From: Cellulomonas humilata
Lineage (GTDB): Bacteria; Actinomycetota; Actinomycetes; Actinomycetales; Cellulomonadaceae
NCBI RefSeq assembly: GCF_013359775.1
Contig: NZ_JABMCI010000062.1
Span: 62,001-126,000, forward strand
Reading direction: 5' to 3'
Length of the DNA stretch: 64,000 nucleotides
The notes under the pieces are model-generated. The model worked only from the letters and a program-made list of their open reading frames with translations, searched no databases and was not told the DNA's origin. Of the stretch, positions 43,292 through 57,282 are shown piece after piece (position 1 is the stretch's first letter; every line of letters begins with the position of its first letter). A program made the translations under genes and the position numbers.

Positions 43292-44158
43292 ATGCGTAGA
43301 GGACGACTGGTTCTGGCTCTCGCCGCGGCGGCCACGCTCACGCTCGCCGGCTGTTCGAGCGGCGGCGACGACGACGCGGACGCGGGCGCGACGAGCGAGG
43401 AGACCGAGGCCTCCGGCGGCGCCGAGGGCACCATCAAGATCGGCATCAAGTTCGACCAGCCCGGTCTGGGCTTCCAGGAGGGCAGCGAGTACACGGGCTT
43501 CGACGTCGACGTGGCGAAGTTCGTCGCCGGGGAGCTCGGATACGGCGAGGACCAGATCGAGTGGGTCCAGTCCCCCTCGGCCCAGCGCGAGACGCTGCTC
43601 CAGAACGGCCAGGTGGACATGATCTTCGCCACCTACTCGATCACCGACAAGCGCAAGGAGGTCGTCTCCTTCGCCGGTCCGTACTTCGTCGCCGGCCAGG
43701 ACCTGCTGGTCGCCGCCGACGACGACACCATCACCGGCCCGGAGGACCTCGAGGGCAAGAACCTCTGCTCGGTCACCGGTTCCACGTCCGCGCAGCGCAT
43801 CAAGGACGAGTACGCGACCGGGACCAACCTGCTCGAGCAGCCGGGGTACGCCGAGTGCGTGACCGCCCTGACCGCGGGGACCGTGGACGCGGTCACGACG
43901 GACGACATCATCCTGGCCGGCCTCGCGGCGGTGCCCGCGAACGAGGGCAAGGTCAAGGTCGTCGGCAACCCGTTCTCCGAGGAGAACTACGGCGTCGGCA
44001 TCCCCAAGGAGTCCGACAAGTGCGAGGCCATCAACGAGGCCATCACCAAGATGATCGACGACGGCACGTGGCAGGAGCTGCTGGACAAGAACGTCGGCGC
44101 CTCCGGCTACCAGGCCAACGAGGAGCTCAACCCTCCGACGCCCGCCGCCTGCGCCTGA
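43292..44158 (+). CDS. gluB: Amino-acid ABC transporter substrate-binding lipoprotein
   Basis: 288-residue solute-binding protein of the GluB/HisJ type. Seen: lipoprotein signal MRRGRLVLALAAAATLTLAGC with lipobox LAGC (Cys21), an acidic Ser/Asp linker, then IKIGIKFDQPGLGFQEG, YTGFDVDVAKFVAGELGY, ATYSITDKRKEVVSFAGPYF and KNLCSVTGSTSAQRI. ATG at 43292 after AAGGGGA. A strong hairpin follows the gene and may raise its transcript level relative to the permeases. Confidence 0.93.
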   Translation: MRRGRLVLALAAAATLTLAGCSSGGDDDADAGATSEETEASGGAEGTIKIGIKFDQPGLGFQEGSEYTGFDVDVAKFVAGELGYGEDQIEWVQSPSAQRETLLQNGQVDMIFATYSITDKRKEVVSFAGPYFVAGQDLLVAADDDTITGPEDLEGKNLCSVTGSTSAQRIKDEYATGTNLLEQPGYAECVTALTAGTVDAVTTDDIILAGLAAVPANEGKVKVVGNPFSEENYGVGIPKESDKCEAINEAITKMIDDGTWQELLDKNVGASGYQANEELNPPTPAACA

Positions 44159-44170
44159 TCCGCTGACGTT

Positions 44171-44205
44171 CCGGGGGCTCGCGCGGCGACCGCGCGGGCC
44201 CCCGG
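44171..44205 (+). terminator. Intercistronic hairpin between gluB and gluC
   Basis: 16-bp inverted repeat (44171-44186 with 44190-44205), 3-nt loop, one G-U pair, no U-run. Such hairpins inside transporter operons act as leaky terminators or 3'-end stabilisers that let the binding protein be made in excess. Confidence 0.75.
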
Positions 44206-44229
44206 TCCCTCCGAGAACGAGGAGTGTCG

Positions 44230-44919
44230 GTGGACGACGGCTTTCTCCAGCAGTTCCTGTCGCTGTTCGACGAGTTCGACGTGCTCGCGGCGTTCTGGGT
44301 CAATATCCAGCTGACCTTCTACGCCGCGATCATCGCGCTGGTCCTCGGCACGGTGCTCGCGGTCATGCGGATCTCGCCGGTGCCGAGCCTGCGCTGGGCC
44401 GGCGCGACGTACGTGACGCTGCTGCGCAACACGCCCCTGACGATCATCATGGTCTTCTGCGTGCTCGGGCTCTGGGGGCAGCTGGGTCTGACGCTCTCGC
44501 CCGACTTCCAGACGAACTTCTTCCGCCTCGCCGTGCTCGGCCTGAGCATCTACCACGCCGCCTTCGTGTGCGAGGCGCTGCGCTCCGGTGTGAACACCGT
44601 GCCCGTCGGCCAGGCCGAGGCGGCCCGCGCGATCGGGCTCTCGTTCTGGCCCGCCGCGCGGCTGATCATCCTCCCGCAGGCGTTCCGGGGGTCGGTCGCT
44701 CCCCTGGGCAACGTGCTCATCGCCCTGACCAAGAACTCCACCGTCGCGGCCGCCGCGTCCGTGGCGGAGGCATCCGGCCTGATGAAGACCATGATCGAGT
44801 TCCGCCCCGACGTGATCCTCGCGATCTTCCTGACCTTCGCGCTCGGCTTCGTGCTCATCGTCGTGCCGATCGGCCTGGCCACGACCTCGCTCTCCCGACG
44901 ACTGGCGGTGTCCCGATGA
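44230..44919 (+). CDS. gluC: Amino-acid ABC transporter permease 1
   Basis: 229-residue HisM/GlnP-type inner-membrane permease with about five helices. Seen: FWVNIQLTFYAAIIALVLGT, LLRNTPLTIIMVFCVLGLWG and the EAA loop EAARAIGLSFWPAARLIILP that contacts the ATPase. The GTG at 44230 is preferred over a GTG at 44224 because the AGGAG ends at 44224, giving normal 5-nt spacing. Its stop overlaps gluD (ATGA). Confidence 0.92.
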   Translation: MDDGFLQQFLSLFDEFDVLAAFWVNIQLTFYAAIIALVLGTVLAVMRISPVPSLRWAGATYVTLLRNTPLTIIMVFCVLGLWGQLGLTLSPDFQTNFFRLAVLGLSIYHAAFVCEALRSGVNTVPVGQAEAARAIGLSFWPAARLIILPQAFRGSVAPLGNVLIALTKNSTVAAAASVAEASGLMKTMIEFRPDVILAIFLTFALGFVLIVVPIGLATTSLSRRLAVSR

Positions 44920-45776
44920 GCACCCTGTTCGACGTCCCAGGTCCCGTCGCCCGGCGGCGCATGGTCTGGGTGAACATCGCCGCGACCGTCGCCGTGGCCG
45001 GCATCGGCGTCTGGGTGCTCACCCGCCTGGGCGCGAAGGGGCAGCTCGACGCCGCCCTCTGGAAGCCGTTCCTGACCGCCAACCCGTGGGTCAACTACCT
45101 GCTGCCCGGCCTCGTCGAGACCCTGAAGGCCGCCGGCATCTCGATCGTGACCAGCGCGGTCTACGGGTTCGTGTTCGGCCTCGGGCGGTTGTCGTCGTCG
45201 AAGATCGTGCGCACCGTGAGCGGTGGCGTCGTCGAGTTCTTCCGCGCCGTCCCCGTGCTGCTCATGATGATCTTCTTCTACCTCGGCCTCGGGCAGATGC
45301 GGCTCATCGAGCCCTCCGACGTCCCCCTGGTCGCCGTCGTGCTGGGCCTCACGTTCTACAACGGCTCCGTCTTCGCCGAGCTCATCCGGTCCGGCGTGCA
45401 CGGCCTGCCGAAGGGCCAGCGGGAGGCCGCGCTCGCCGTCGGCCTGCGCGACGTCCAGTCGCTCCGGCTCATCGAGGTGCCCCAGGCCGTCATCGCGATG
45501 CTGCCGGCGATCGCCAGCCAGCTCGTGGTCATCCTCAAGGACACCGCCCTCGGCGTGATCATCACGTACCCGGAGCTGCTCGACGCCGCCCGTCGGTACG
45601 GCGCAGGCAACGGCAACATCCTCCAGTCGCTCGTCGTGGCGGCGCTGATCTTCATCGTCATCAACTACGGGCTCACGCGGCTGGCGGAGGCGCTCGCCGG
45701 CCGGGTCGGCCGCCGCACCGCCGGAGAGGCGCGGGCTGAGGCGCCGACCCTGGTGACCGCGATCGGGAAGGACTAA
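44916..45776 (+). CDS. gluD: Amino-acid ABC transporter permease 2
   Basis: 286-residue permease of the same family. Seen: an extra N-terminal helix, YLLPGLVETLKAAGISIVTS, FFRAVPVLLMMIFFYLG, EAA loop EAALAVGLRDVQSLRLIEVP, and LKDTALGVIITYPELLDAA. Forms the heterodimeric channel with the gluC product. ATG at 44916, coupled to gluC. Its stop overlaps the convergent rny stop by 4 bp, with no terminator between them. Confidence 0.92.
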   Translation: MSTLFDVPGPVARRRMVWVNIAATVAVAGIGVWVLTRLGAKGQLDAALWKPFLTANPWVNYLLPGLVETLKAAGISIVTSAVYGFVFGLGRLSSSKIVRTVSGGVVEFFRAVPVLLMMIFFYLGLGQMRLIEPSDVPLVAVVLGLTFYNGSVFAELIRSGVHGLPKGQREAALAVGLRDVQSLRLIEVPQAVIAMLPAIASQLVVILKDTALGVIITYPELLDAARRYGAGNGNILQSLVVAALIFIVINYGLTRLAEALAGRVGRRTAGEARAEAPTLVTAIGKD

Positions 45777-47272
45777 CCCGCTGTCGCGCTCGCCCGGATC
45801 TCGCGGACCACGGTCACGGTGATCTCGCCGGGGTACGCCAGGTCGGCCTCGATGTGGCGAGCGATGGCGACGGCCAGCTGCGGCAGCGCGTAGTCGTCGA
45901 CCTCGGACGGCTCGACGACCACCCGCACCTCGCGACCGGCCGACATGGCCAGCGCGCGGCGCACACCGGCGTGCGCTGCCACCAGCTGCTCCAGCTTGTC
46001 GATGCGCTCGACGTACTGGTCCAGCTCCTCGCGGCGGGCACCGGGGCGCGCGGCGGAGATGGAGTCTGCGACCTGCACGAGCACGGCCTCGACCGTCTCG
46101 GCCGGCACCTCGTCGTGGTGCGCGGCGATCGCGTTGACCACGACGGCCGACTCGCCGTGGCGGCGCGCCAGGTCGGCCCCGACCGCGGCGTGCGTGCCGG
46201 GCACCTCGGCGGTGAGCGCCTTGCCCAGGTCGTGCAGGAACGCACCGCGGCGGGTCACGTCGACGTCGGCGCCGATCTCGGCCGCGAGGGCGGCTGCGAG
46301 CTGGGCGGACTCGACCAGGTGCTCGAGCACGTTCTGTCCGTAGGACGTGCGCAGGCGCAGCCGGCCCAGCGTCCGGACCAGGGCCGGGTGCAGTGCGCCC
46401 ACCCCGGCGCGCTCGGCGGCGTCGTGCCCGGCGGCGTCGGTCCGCTCGTCCGCACCGGCGAGCGCCTCGGCGTAGGCCTGCTCGATGCGCTGCGGGTGGA
46501 TGCGGCCGTCCGCCATGAGGGCTTCCAGCGCCACCTGGGCCACCTCTCGGCGCTCGGTGTCGAAGCACGAGAGCACCACGGCGTCGGGCTGGTCGTCGAC
46601 CAGAACGTTCACGCCCGTCAGCGCCTCGAAGGACCGGATGTTGCGGCCCTCCTTGCCGATGATCCGGCCCTTCATCTCGTCCGACGGGAGCGGCAGGACC
46701 GTGAGCGGCGACTGCGTGCTGGTCGGGACGGCGAGCCGCTGGACGGCGGTCGTGACGATGCGCCGCGCGCGTGCCTCCGCGGTCCTGCGGGCCTGCGCCT
46801 CCGCGCGGCGGACCTGCGCCGCGGCGTCGTTCTGCGCCTGATCGACGATCCTGCGGGTCAGCTCGGCACGGGCGTCCTCGGCAGTCAGGCCCGTCGCGGA
46901 CTCCAGCGCGACCAGCGCGGCGCGCTCGGCGTCGGCCGCACGCTGGGCGGCCGCCCGCTCGGCGTCCTCGAGCGTGCGCGCCCCGGCCCGTTTGGCCTCC
47001 GCCGCGGACTCGGCGTCCGCGCGGGCGCGTCGCTCGAGCTCGTCGACCTCGGTGCGGTCGGCCGCGAGGCTCTGCTCCCGCTCGGTCAGCCGTCGCTCGC
47101 GACGCTCGACGTCCGAGAGCATCGCGCGTGCATCGGCCTTGATCGAGGCGACGTCCTCCGCAGCCCGTGCGCGCTGGACGCCGGCCTCCCGACGGGCGAC
47201 GAGGACGAGCACGAGGGCGACCAGACACGCGCCGAGCAACCCCACGATCGTGGCGATGGCGCCTGAGTCCAC
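45773..47272 (-). CDS. rny: Ribonuclease Y
   Basis: 499-residue membrane-anchored endoribonuclease initiating mRNA decay. Seen: N-terminal helix near 4-22 (IATIVGLLGACLVALVLVLV), a long Ala/Arg/Glu-rich coiled coil (about 25-165), KH domain SDEMKGRIIGKEGRNIRSFE and HD domain with HDLGKAL and IAAHHDEVPAETVEA. The GTG at 47272 follows GGAGGATGAC; earlier in-frame codons have no support. A GACAAT -10 candidate is at 47338-47333. It sits between recX and gluABCD. Confidence 0.93.
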   Translation of the reverse strand: MDSGAIATIVGLLGACLVALVLVLVARREAGVQRARAAEDVASIKADARAMLSDVERRERRLTEREQSLAADRTEVDELERRARADAESAAEAKRAGARTLEDAERAAAQRAADAERAALVALESATGLTAEDARAELTRRIVDQAQNDAAAQVRRAEAQARRTAEARARRIVTTAVQRLAVPTSTQSPLTVLPLPSDEMKGRIIGKEGRNIRSFEALTGVNVLVDDQPDAVVLSCFDTERREVAQVALEALMADGRIHPQRIEQAYAEALAGADERTDAAGHDAAERAGVGALHPALVRTLGRLRLRTSYGQNVLEHLVESAQLAAALAAEIGADVDVTRRGAFLHDLGKALTAEVPGTHAAVGADLARRHGESAVVVNAIAAHHDEVPAETVEAVLVQVADSISAARPGARREELDQYVERIDKLEQLVAAHAGVRRALAMSAGREVRVVVEPSEVDDYALPQLAVAIARHIEADLAYPGEITVTVVREIRASATAG

Positions 47273-47410
47273 GTCATCCTCCTGGTCCGGCAGCGCTCGA
47301 CGCGCAACGGTGCCGGTGCGCGGGTGGGTGTCATTGTCGCGCACACCCGGCCGCGTCCGGGCCGTTCGCCACCCCGACGTGCGCAGGAGTGTGCGCGGCT
47401 GTGCCGAACG

Positions 47411-47992
47411 TCACGGACCCGGGTCGAACCCGTCCAGCTCTCCGTCGAGGTCCTGGAGAGCGAGCTCCTCACGCAGGAGCCGGGCCACCAGCCCGGGCGG
47501 GTACCCCTTGCGTCCCAGTGCTGCGAGCGTGCGCCGCGACCGAGTCTGTGCGTCCAGGCCGGACGTCGAGGCCAGCTTGCGCCGTACGAGCCGCCGCGCG
47601 GCCGCGTCCTCGTCGTCCGCGTCGACCTGCTCGAGCGCGTCGCGGGCCGTCTCGTCGTCGATGCCCCGACGGCGCAGCTCCACCCCGATCGCTCGGCGGG
47701 AGAGCCCACGCTCCGCGTGACGCGTGCGGACGAGCATGCGCGCGTACTCGGTGTCGTCGATCAGCCCGACCTCGGTGAACCGGTCGAGCACCCGCTCCGC
47801 GACCTCGTCCGGCACGTCCTTGCGTGCCATGGCCTCGGCCAGCTGCGCCCGGCTCCGGGCCGAGGCGGTGAGGAGCCGCAGCGCGATCGCCCGCGCCACG
47901 GACTCCTGGTCTGGCTCGGCGTCCTGCGCGGCCGAGCCCGTCGGGGGCGGCTCGGTGCCGAACCGCCCCCGACGTCCGTTGCTGCTGGTCAT
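47411..47992 (-). CDS. recX: Regulatory protein RecX
   Basis: 193-residue inhibitor of RecA filaments. Seen: a disordered N-terminus, then three-helix repeats: LRLLTASARSRAQLAEAMAR, RVLDRFTEVGLIDDTEYARM, RGLSRRAIGVELRRRGIDDE and RTLAALGRKGYPPGLVARLL. ATG at 47992. It lies 8 bp downstream of the recA stop on the same strand, so it is made from the same SOS-controlled transcript. Confidence 0.93.
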   Translation of the reverse strand: MTSSNGRRGRFGTEPPPTGSAAQDAEPDQESVARAIALRLLTASARSRAQLAEAMARKDVPDEVAERVLDRFTEVGLIDDTEYARMLVRTRHAERGLSRRAIGVELRRRGIDDETARDALEQVDADDEDAAARRLVRRKLASTSGLDAQTRSRRTLAALGRKGYPPGLVARLLREELALQDLDGELDGFDPGP

Positions 47993-48000
47993 GCGACTGC

Positions 48001-49041
48001 TCAGAAGTCGACGACCGGGACGGCGTCGGCAGGTGCGTCGACCCGTGCACCGATGCCGAGCTTCTCCTTGATCTTCTTGTCCAGCTCGACGGCCAGGTCC
48101 GGGTTGTCCCGGAGGAACGCGCGGGCGTTCTCCTTGCCCTGACCCAGCTGGTCGCCCTCGTACGTGTACCAGGCGCCGGACTTGCGCACGAAGCCGTGCT
48201 CCACGCCCATGTCGATCAGGCTGCCCTCGCGGGAGATGCCGACCCCGTAGAGGATGTCGAACTCCGCCTGCTTGAAGGGCGGCGCCATCTTGTTCTTGAC
48301 GACCTTCACGCGGGTCCGGTTGCCGACCGCCTCCGTGCCCTCCTTGAGGGTCTCGATGCGGCGGATGTCCAGGCGCACCGACGCGTAGAACTTCAGCGCC
48401 TTGCCACCCGTGGTCGTCTCGGGGGACCCGAACATCACACCGATCTTCTCGCGCAGCTGGTTGATGAAGATGGCCGTGGTGCCGGACGAGTTGAGCGCAC
48501 CGGTGATCTTGCGCAGCGCCTGGGACATGAGCCGCGCCTGCAGGCCGACGTGGCTGTCACCCATCTCGCCCTCGATCTCGGCCTTGGGCACGAGCGCGGC
48601 GACCGAGTCGACGACGACGACGTCGATGGCGCCGGAGCGGATCAGCATGTCCATGATCTCCAGCGCCTGCTCACCGGTGTCCGGCTGGGAGACCAGGAGC
48701 GCGTCGGTGTCGACACCGAGCTTCTTGGCGTACTCGGGGTCCAGCGCGTGCTCCGCGTCGATGAAGGCGGCGATGCCGCCAGCCTTCTGCGCGTTGGCGA
48801 CCGCGTGCAGAGCGAGGGTGGTCTTGCCCGAGGACTCCGGGCCGTAGATCTCCACGACGCGGCCGCGCGGCAGGCCGCCGATGCCGAGCGCGACGTCCAG
48901 GGCGATGGAGCCGGTGGGGATGACCTCGACCGGGGCGCGGCCGTCGTCGCCGAGCCGCATGATCGACCCCTTGCCGAACTGGCGGTCGATCTGGCTGAGT
49001 GCGGCTTCGAGGGCCTTCTCGCGATCCTTCGGTGCGGGCAT
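48001..49041 (-). CDS. recA: Recombinase RecA
   Basis: 346-residue strand-exchange ATPase and LexA co-protease. Seen: [20 protein letters not shown] start, [11 protein letters not shown], Walker [40 protein letters not shown], loop L2 region [20 protein letters not shown] and the acidic C-terminus. No intein, unlike in some mycobacteria. The ATG at 49041 follows GACGAGG. The message probably starts near 49203, giving a leader of about 160 nt, and is controlled by a LexA box at 49217-49232. Confidence 0.98.
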   Translation of the reverse strand: MPAPKDREKALEAALSQIDRQFGKGSIMRLGDDGRAPVEVIPTGSIALDVALGIGGLPRGRVVEIYGPESSGKTTLALHAVANAQKAGGIAAFIDAEHALDPEYAKKLGVDTDALLVSQPDTGEQALEIMDMLIRSGAIDVVVVDSVAALVPKAEIEGEMGDSHVGLQARLMSQALRKITGALNSSGTTAIFINQLREKIGVMFGSPETTTGGKALKFYASVRLDIRRIETLKEGTEAVGNRTRVKVVKNKMAPPFKQAEFDILYGVGISREGSLIDMGVEHGFVRKSGAWYTYEGDQLGQGKENARAFLRDNPDLAVELDKKIKEKLGIGARVDAPADAVPVVDF

Positions 49042-49209
49042 GTCGACCTCGTCTGTCTCGAGCAGCTGCTGCTGCGGTACGGGGGCTGGTCTTGTTGCGA
49101 GCGACGCTATGTCCGACCACCGACATACCGGCCGCGCCACCCTCGTCCCCGGGATCCGGCGTCTGCCGGAGGGGGCTGTGGGAGGTTCGGTCGTCCGCTC
49201 GCAGAAACC

Positions 49210-49215
49210 ACCCTA
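49210..49215 (-). promoter_or_regulatory. -10 element TAGGGT of recA
   Basis: On the minus strand TAGGGT lies one base after the LexA box, so a LexA dimer would cover the spacer between -35 and -10. Confidence 0.65.
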
Positions 49216-49216
49216 G

Positions 49217-49232
49217 CCGAACAGGTGTTCGA
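49217..49232. promoter_or_regulatory. LexA (SOS) box of recA
   Basis: CCGAACAGGTGTTCGA on the plus strand, one outer base from the perfect palindrome; the CGAAC-N4-GTTCG core is intact. It lies directly upstream of the recA -10. Confidence 0.88.
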
Positions 49233-49248
49233 TGTATGCGACACGCCG

Positions 49249-50025
49249 TCAGCGTGTCGGGGTCACCGTGAGCTGCTCCCCCGGCGCCAGCACGTGCACG
49301 CGCACGTCCGGGGCGAGGCGTGCGGCCGCGCGCGCGAAGGCCGGCCCGGCGCGGTCCATCCAGCCCGGCGGCAGGCGTCGTGAGACGGGCGCGTGCAACG
49401 TGCCCCAGTGGATCGGCACGGCCGAGCGTGCACCCACGCTGCGGCACGCCCGCGCGGCCTGTGCCGGGTCCATGTGCCCACCCGACAGTCGTGGCCCCCA
49501 CCCGCCCACCGGGACGAGCGCCAGGTCGACGGGGCCGCCCGCGAGCACGGGCAGGATCGACATGCTCGCGTACGGCGCGGTGTCCCCCGCGAACCAGATC
49601 CGGACGTCGTCCGTGGCCACCACGAAGCCGTGCGTCGAGTTCGGGCGGTGCGGCATCTGCCGGTGCTCGTGCACCGCCGGGACGAGCCGCAGCCGGACGT
49701 CCGAGCCCGGCACCGTCCACCACTCGAGGTCGGTGAGACCGTGCCCGCCCGGCACGCCGTGGCCGCGCAGCCAGCGGGCGTTGGCCGGTGCGCTGACCAC
49801 CGGCACGTCGCCCACCAGGCGCAGCGAGCCCAGCTCGGCGTGGTCGTGGTGCAGGTGCGAGAGCAGGACCACGTCGGCGCCCTGCCAGTCCTCGGCCCGC
49901 GGCGCGGCACCCCGGCGACGCAGCAGGCCGGCGTGCCTCTGCAGCAGCGGGTCGGTGAGCAGCCGGACGCCGTCGACGTCGAGCACGGCGCTCGCGTGAC
50001 CCAACCAGCGGACCCGCACGGTCAT
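49249..50025 (-). CDS. MBL-fold metal-dependent hydrolase (UlaG/YjeA-like)
   Basis: 258-residue metallo-beta-lactamase-fold protein. Seen: RVRWLGHASAVLDVDGVRLL, LLTDPLLQRH, the metal motif LSHLHHDHAELGSL, WFAGDTAPYASM and VPIHWGTL. The WLGHA start and lone domain resemble UlaG and NAPE-PLD-like phosphodiesterases; substrate unknown. No signal peptide. ATG at 50025, overlapping the stop of the membrane phosphodiesterase gene (ATGA), so the two probably act together, perhaps on a phosphodiester. Confidence 0.87.
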   Translation of the reverse strand: MTVRVRWLGHASAVLDVDGVRLLTDPLLQRHAGLLRRRGAAPRAEDWQGADVVLLSHLHHDHAELGSLRLVGDVPVVSAPANARWLRGHGVPGGHGLTDLEWWTVPGSDVRLRLVPAVHEHRQMPHRPNSTHGFVVATDDVRIWFAGDTAPYASMSILPVLAGGPVDLALVPVGGWGPRLSGGHMDPAQAARACRSVGARSAVPIHWGTLHAPVSRRLPPGWMDRAGPAFARAAARLAPDVRVHVLAPGEQLTVTPTR

Positions 50026-52097
50026 GGCCGCAGCCCGGCGGCGTCGGCCCAGCGGACCAGCTGCTCGTGCACCGCCTCGGCGCCCACCAGGATCTCGTCG
50101 TCCCCGACGCTCTCCCGCAGCTCGTCGGCGACCGGCCAGCGCGTCGGGTGCAGCAGGAAGGCGTGGTTCTGGGCACCCCCGATGCCGCCGTGCGAGCCCA
50201 CCTGACCCTCGAAGGCGTGGATGTGCCCGCGGTCCGTGACCGTGGAGACCAGCAGCAGGTCGCCGGTGTGCGGGAGCCGGGCCGCGCGCAGCAGGTCGGC
50301 GCGCCCGCGCGGTCCGTACGGGACGAGCGGGTCCTCCCCCTCCGGCTCCGCGTCAGGCTGCTCCAGCAGGACGAGGCCGCGCGGGCCGATCGCGACGAGG
50401 CCGCGCGCCTGCGTGTCGACGACGACGACGCCGACGCCGGGCCGGGCGGCCAGCCCGGTCACCATGCCCGGCCAGCGCTGCTGCAGATCCTCGAGCGAGA
50501 GCCGGTGCGGCACCTGCGGGAACCAGACGAGCCCGAGGTTCCCCGATCCCACGGTGACCACGTCGGGGACGTCGGCTCCGGTCGCCGGGTGCTTGGGACG
50601 CCCCTGGTCGGGACCCAGGACGGTCGAGCCCCGCGACAGGTTCAGCGCGCTGTTGACCAGGGCGTTCAGCTGGCCCCACTCCTCCCCCGTGCTGCTCTCC
50701 ACCCCGTCGGCGGCCGGCTCCGCCATGTGCGCCCGCACGGAGTCCAGCAGGGTCTCGCCGCCGAGCTGCTCGTAGGTGGCGCCGAGCGCCTGCCCGTGGT
50801 CGGAGAGCACGACGATCTCGTAGTCGCGCGGCGCGACGGCCGCCACGCGCTCGAGGGTGCCGAGCACGCGGTCGAGCCCCTCCAGCGAGCGCAGGGACTC
50901 AGGACGGGTGGGCCCGGCGTGGTGCGCGATCTCGTCGTAGTCCACGAGGTCGACGTAGATCGAGGGGTCGCCGCGGAGCAGGGCCTCGGCGACCAGCGAC
51001 GTGTTCAGGTCGCGCAGGAGCACGTTGGTGATCCCGCGCAGGACGACGTACCAGCCGCCGCGCGAGATCCGCGGCTCCACGTCGCGCACCCGCTGGCGGT
51101 GCGCCTGGTAGAGCTCCTTGATCATCTCGCCCGCCGACACGCTCACGGCGCGGGCGAGCACGAACGGGCTGGCGAAGAAGCGCACGTACGCGGGACCCGG
51201 CCCGAGCCCGCCGTCCGGGCCCTTGGTGCGGGACTTGCTCATCACCACGAAGCTGGTCGCGGCGTCGCCGGAGAACATCGTCGAGATCGCCGTACCCCCG
51301 CCCGCGAGCAGCCCCTTGCCCGTCGTGAGCCGCTGCTCGACGAGGGCGGCGTCCTCCGGGTGGTTGGTGACGACCAGCCGACCGAGGTCCCGGTCCCACC
51401 AGCGGAACGCGGGGATCTGGGAGGAGTCGCCGTGCAGCAGGCCCGCCTGGCTCGCCGGCGTCGTCGACGGGATCCGGGCCCACCAGGACTCGAGGCTGTG
51501 GCTCCCCGTGGTCATCCACCGCTGCACGGTCGGCGCCAGCCCCGCCTCGATGGCCTCGCGCAGCACGGGGGCCGCGACACCGTCCAGCTGCACCACGAGC
51601 AGCCCGGCCTCGCGCGCCTCGCCGGCCACCCGCGGGCGGATCCCCTCGCGCCGGGCCTGCCGGCGCGCGCGGCGCACGAGGTCGGAGACGACGTAGTCGC
51701 TGTTGCTCGCGCCGATCAGCCACCGCCCGACCGCCATGACGATCGCGGTGAGCACCAGGACCACGAGCACGGACCAGACGTTGTCGACCGTGAAGCCCGG
51801 CACCACGGTGAGCGCCAACCACAGCACGGCGACCTGCGCGAGCAGCCCGAGGCCGAGTGCGAGCACGGCACTGCCCCGGCGGGCGAGGAACCGCAGCGGG
51901 GCCCGGAGCAGGAGGTCGCCGACCGCCACGATGAGTGCTGCGAGGGCGATGGCCGCGACGTCGTCGGCGCGGACACCGCGGCTGAGCGCGACGGCGACCG
52001 CCAGGCCGATGCCGGTGGCGACGAGGGTCAGCACCGCCTCGCCGACGTCGCGCACGCTCGGCGCCCAGCTGGTGGGCGTGCCGGTTCGGGACGTCAT
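50022..52097 (-). CDS. Holin-like membrane module fused to a type I phosphodiesterase
   Basis: 691 residues in two parts. The first 130 form about four membrane helices resembling the phage-holin-4-2-like family (VLWLALTVVPGFTVDNVWSV, VLVVLVLTAIVMAVGRWLIG). The rest is an alkaline-phosphatase-superfamily type I phosphodiesterase/nucleotide pyrophosphatase: LVVQLDGVAAPVLREAI, nucleophile region STTPASQAGLLHGDSSQIPA, VDLVDYDEIAHHAGPTRPES and VLSDHGQALGATYEQL. It likely cleaves a phosphodiester at the membrane. ATG at 52097; ends by overlapping the metallo-hydrolase gene. Confidence 0.85.
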   Translation of the reverse strand: MTSRTGTPTSWAPSVRDVGEAVLTLVATGIGLAVAVALSRGVRADDVAAIALAALIVAVGDLLLRAPLRFLARRGSAVLALGLGLLAQVAVLWLALTVVPGFTVDNVWSVLVVLVLTAIVMAVGRWLIGASNSDYVVSDLVRRARRQARREGIRPRVAGEAREAGLLVVQLDGVAAPVLREAIEAGLAPTVQRWMTTGSHSLESWWARIPSTTPASQAGLLHGDSSQIPAFRWWDRDLGRLVVTNHPEDAALVEQRLTTGKGLLAGGGTAISTMFSGDAATSFVVMSKSRTKGPDGGLGPGPAYVRFFASPFVLARAVSVSAGEMIKELYQAHRQRVRDVEPRISRGGWYVVLRGITNVLLRDLNTSLVAEALLRGDPSIYVDLVDYDEIAHHAGPTRPESLRSLEGLDRVLGTLERVAAVAPRDYEIVVLSDHGQALGATYEQLGGETLLDSVRAHMAEPAADGVESSTGEEWGQLNALVNSALNLSRGSTVLGPDQGRPKHPATGADVPDVVTVGSGNLGLVWFPQVPHRLSLEDLQQRWPGMVTGLAARPGVGVVVVDTQARGLVAIGPRGLVLLEQPDAEPEGEDPLVPYGPRGRADLLRAARLPHTGDLLLVSTVTDRGHIHAFEGQVGSHGGIGGAQNHAFLLHPTRWPVADELRESVGDDEILVGAEAVHEQLVRWADAAGLRP

Positions 52098-52108
52098 GAG
52101 GCGGTCTC

Positions 52109-52342
52109 CTAGGCGCGTGGGGGTGCCGGGCGGCGGGCGTCCGCTCCCCAGCGGTCGTTCTCCGAGATCTCGAGCTCGTCGCAGAGCGCGTGCCAGACGG
52201 TGCGCGGCTCGACGTTGTCGTCGAGCGCCTGCATCGCGGTGCGTTGGTCGAGCCCGCGGAGCACGAGCTCACGCGTCAGCTCGCGGCCGTGCGCGCTGCC
52301 GAGGACCTCGTCCACCAGCAGCCAGAACTCTCGAAGCCTCAC
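52109..52342 (-). CDS. DUF3046 protein
   Basis: 77 residues, start MRLREFWLLVDEVLGSAHGR, then LVLRGLDQRTAMQALDDNVE and TVWHALCDELEI: the DUF3046 family, a small helical protein found near recA across actinobacteria. Function unknown. The GTG at 52342 follows CAGGCT by 7 nt and may be leaderless. The next gene on the strand is 11 bp downstream. Confidence 0.87.
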   Translation of the reverse strand: MRLREFWLLVDEVLGSAHGRELTRELVLRGLDQRTAMQALDDNVEPRTVWHALCDELEISENDRWGADARRPAPPRA

Positions 52343-52404
52343 GGGTGACAGCCTGCCACCCCGCGAGGCGAGCGGGTGTCGGTGGCGGCCGACACAATGG
52401 CCGG

Positions 52405-57276
<4,872 letters not shown>

Positions 57277-57282
57277 GGTCCC

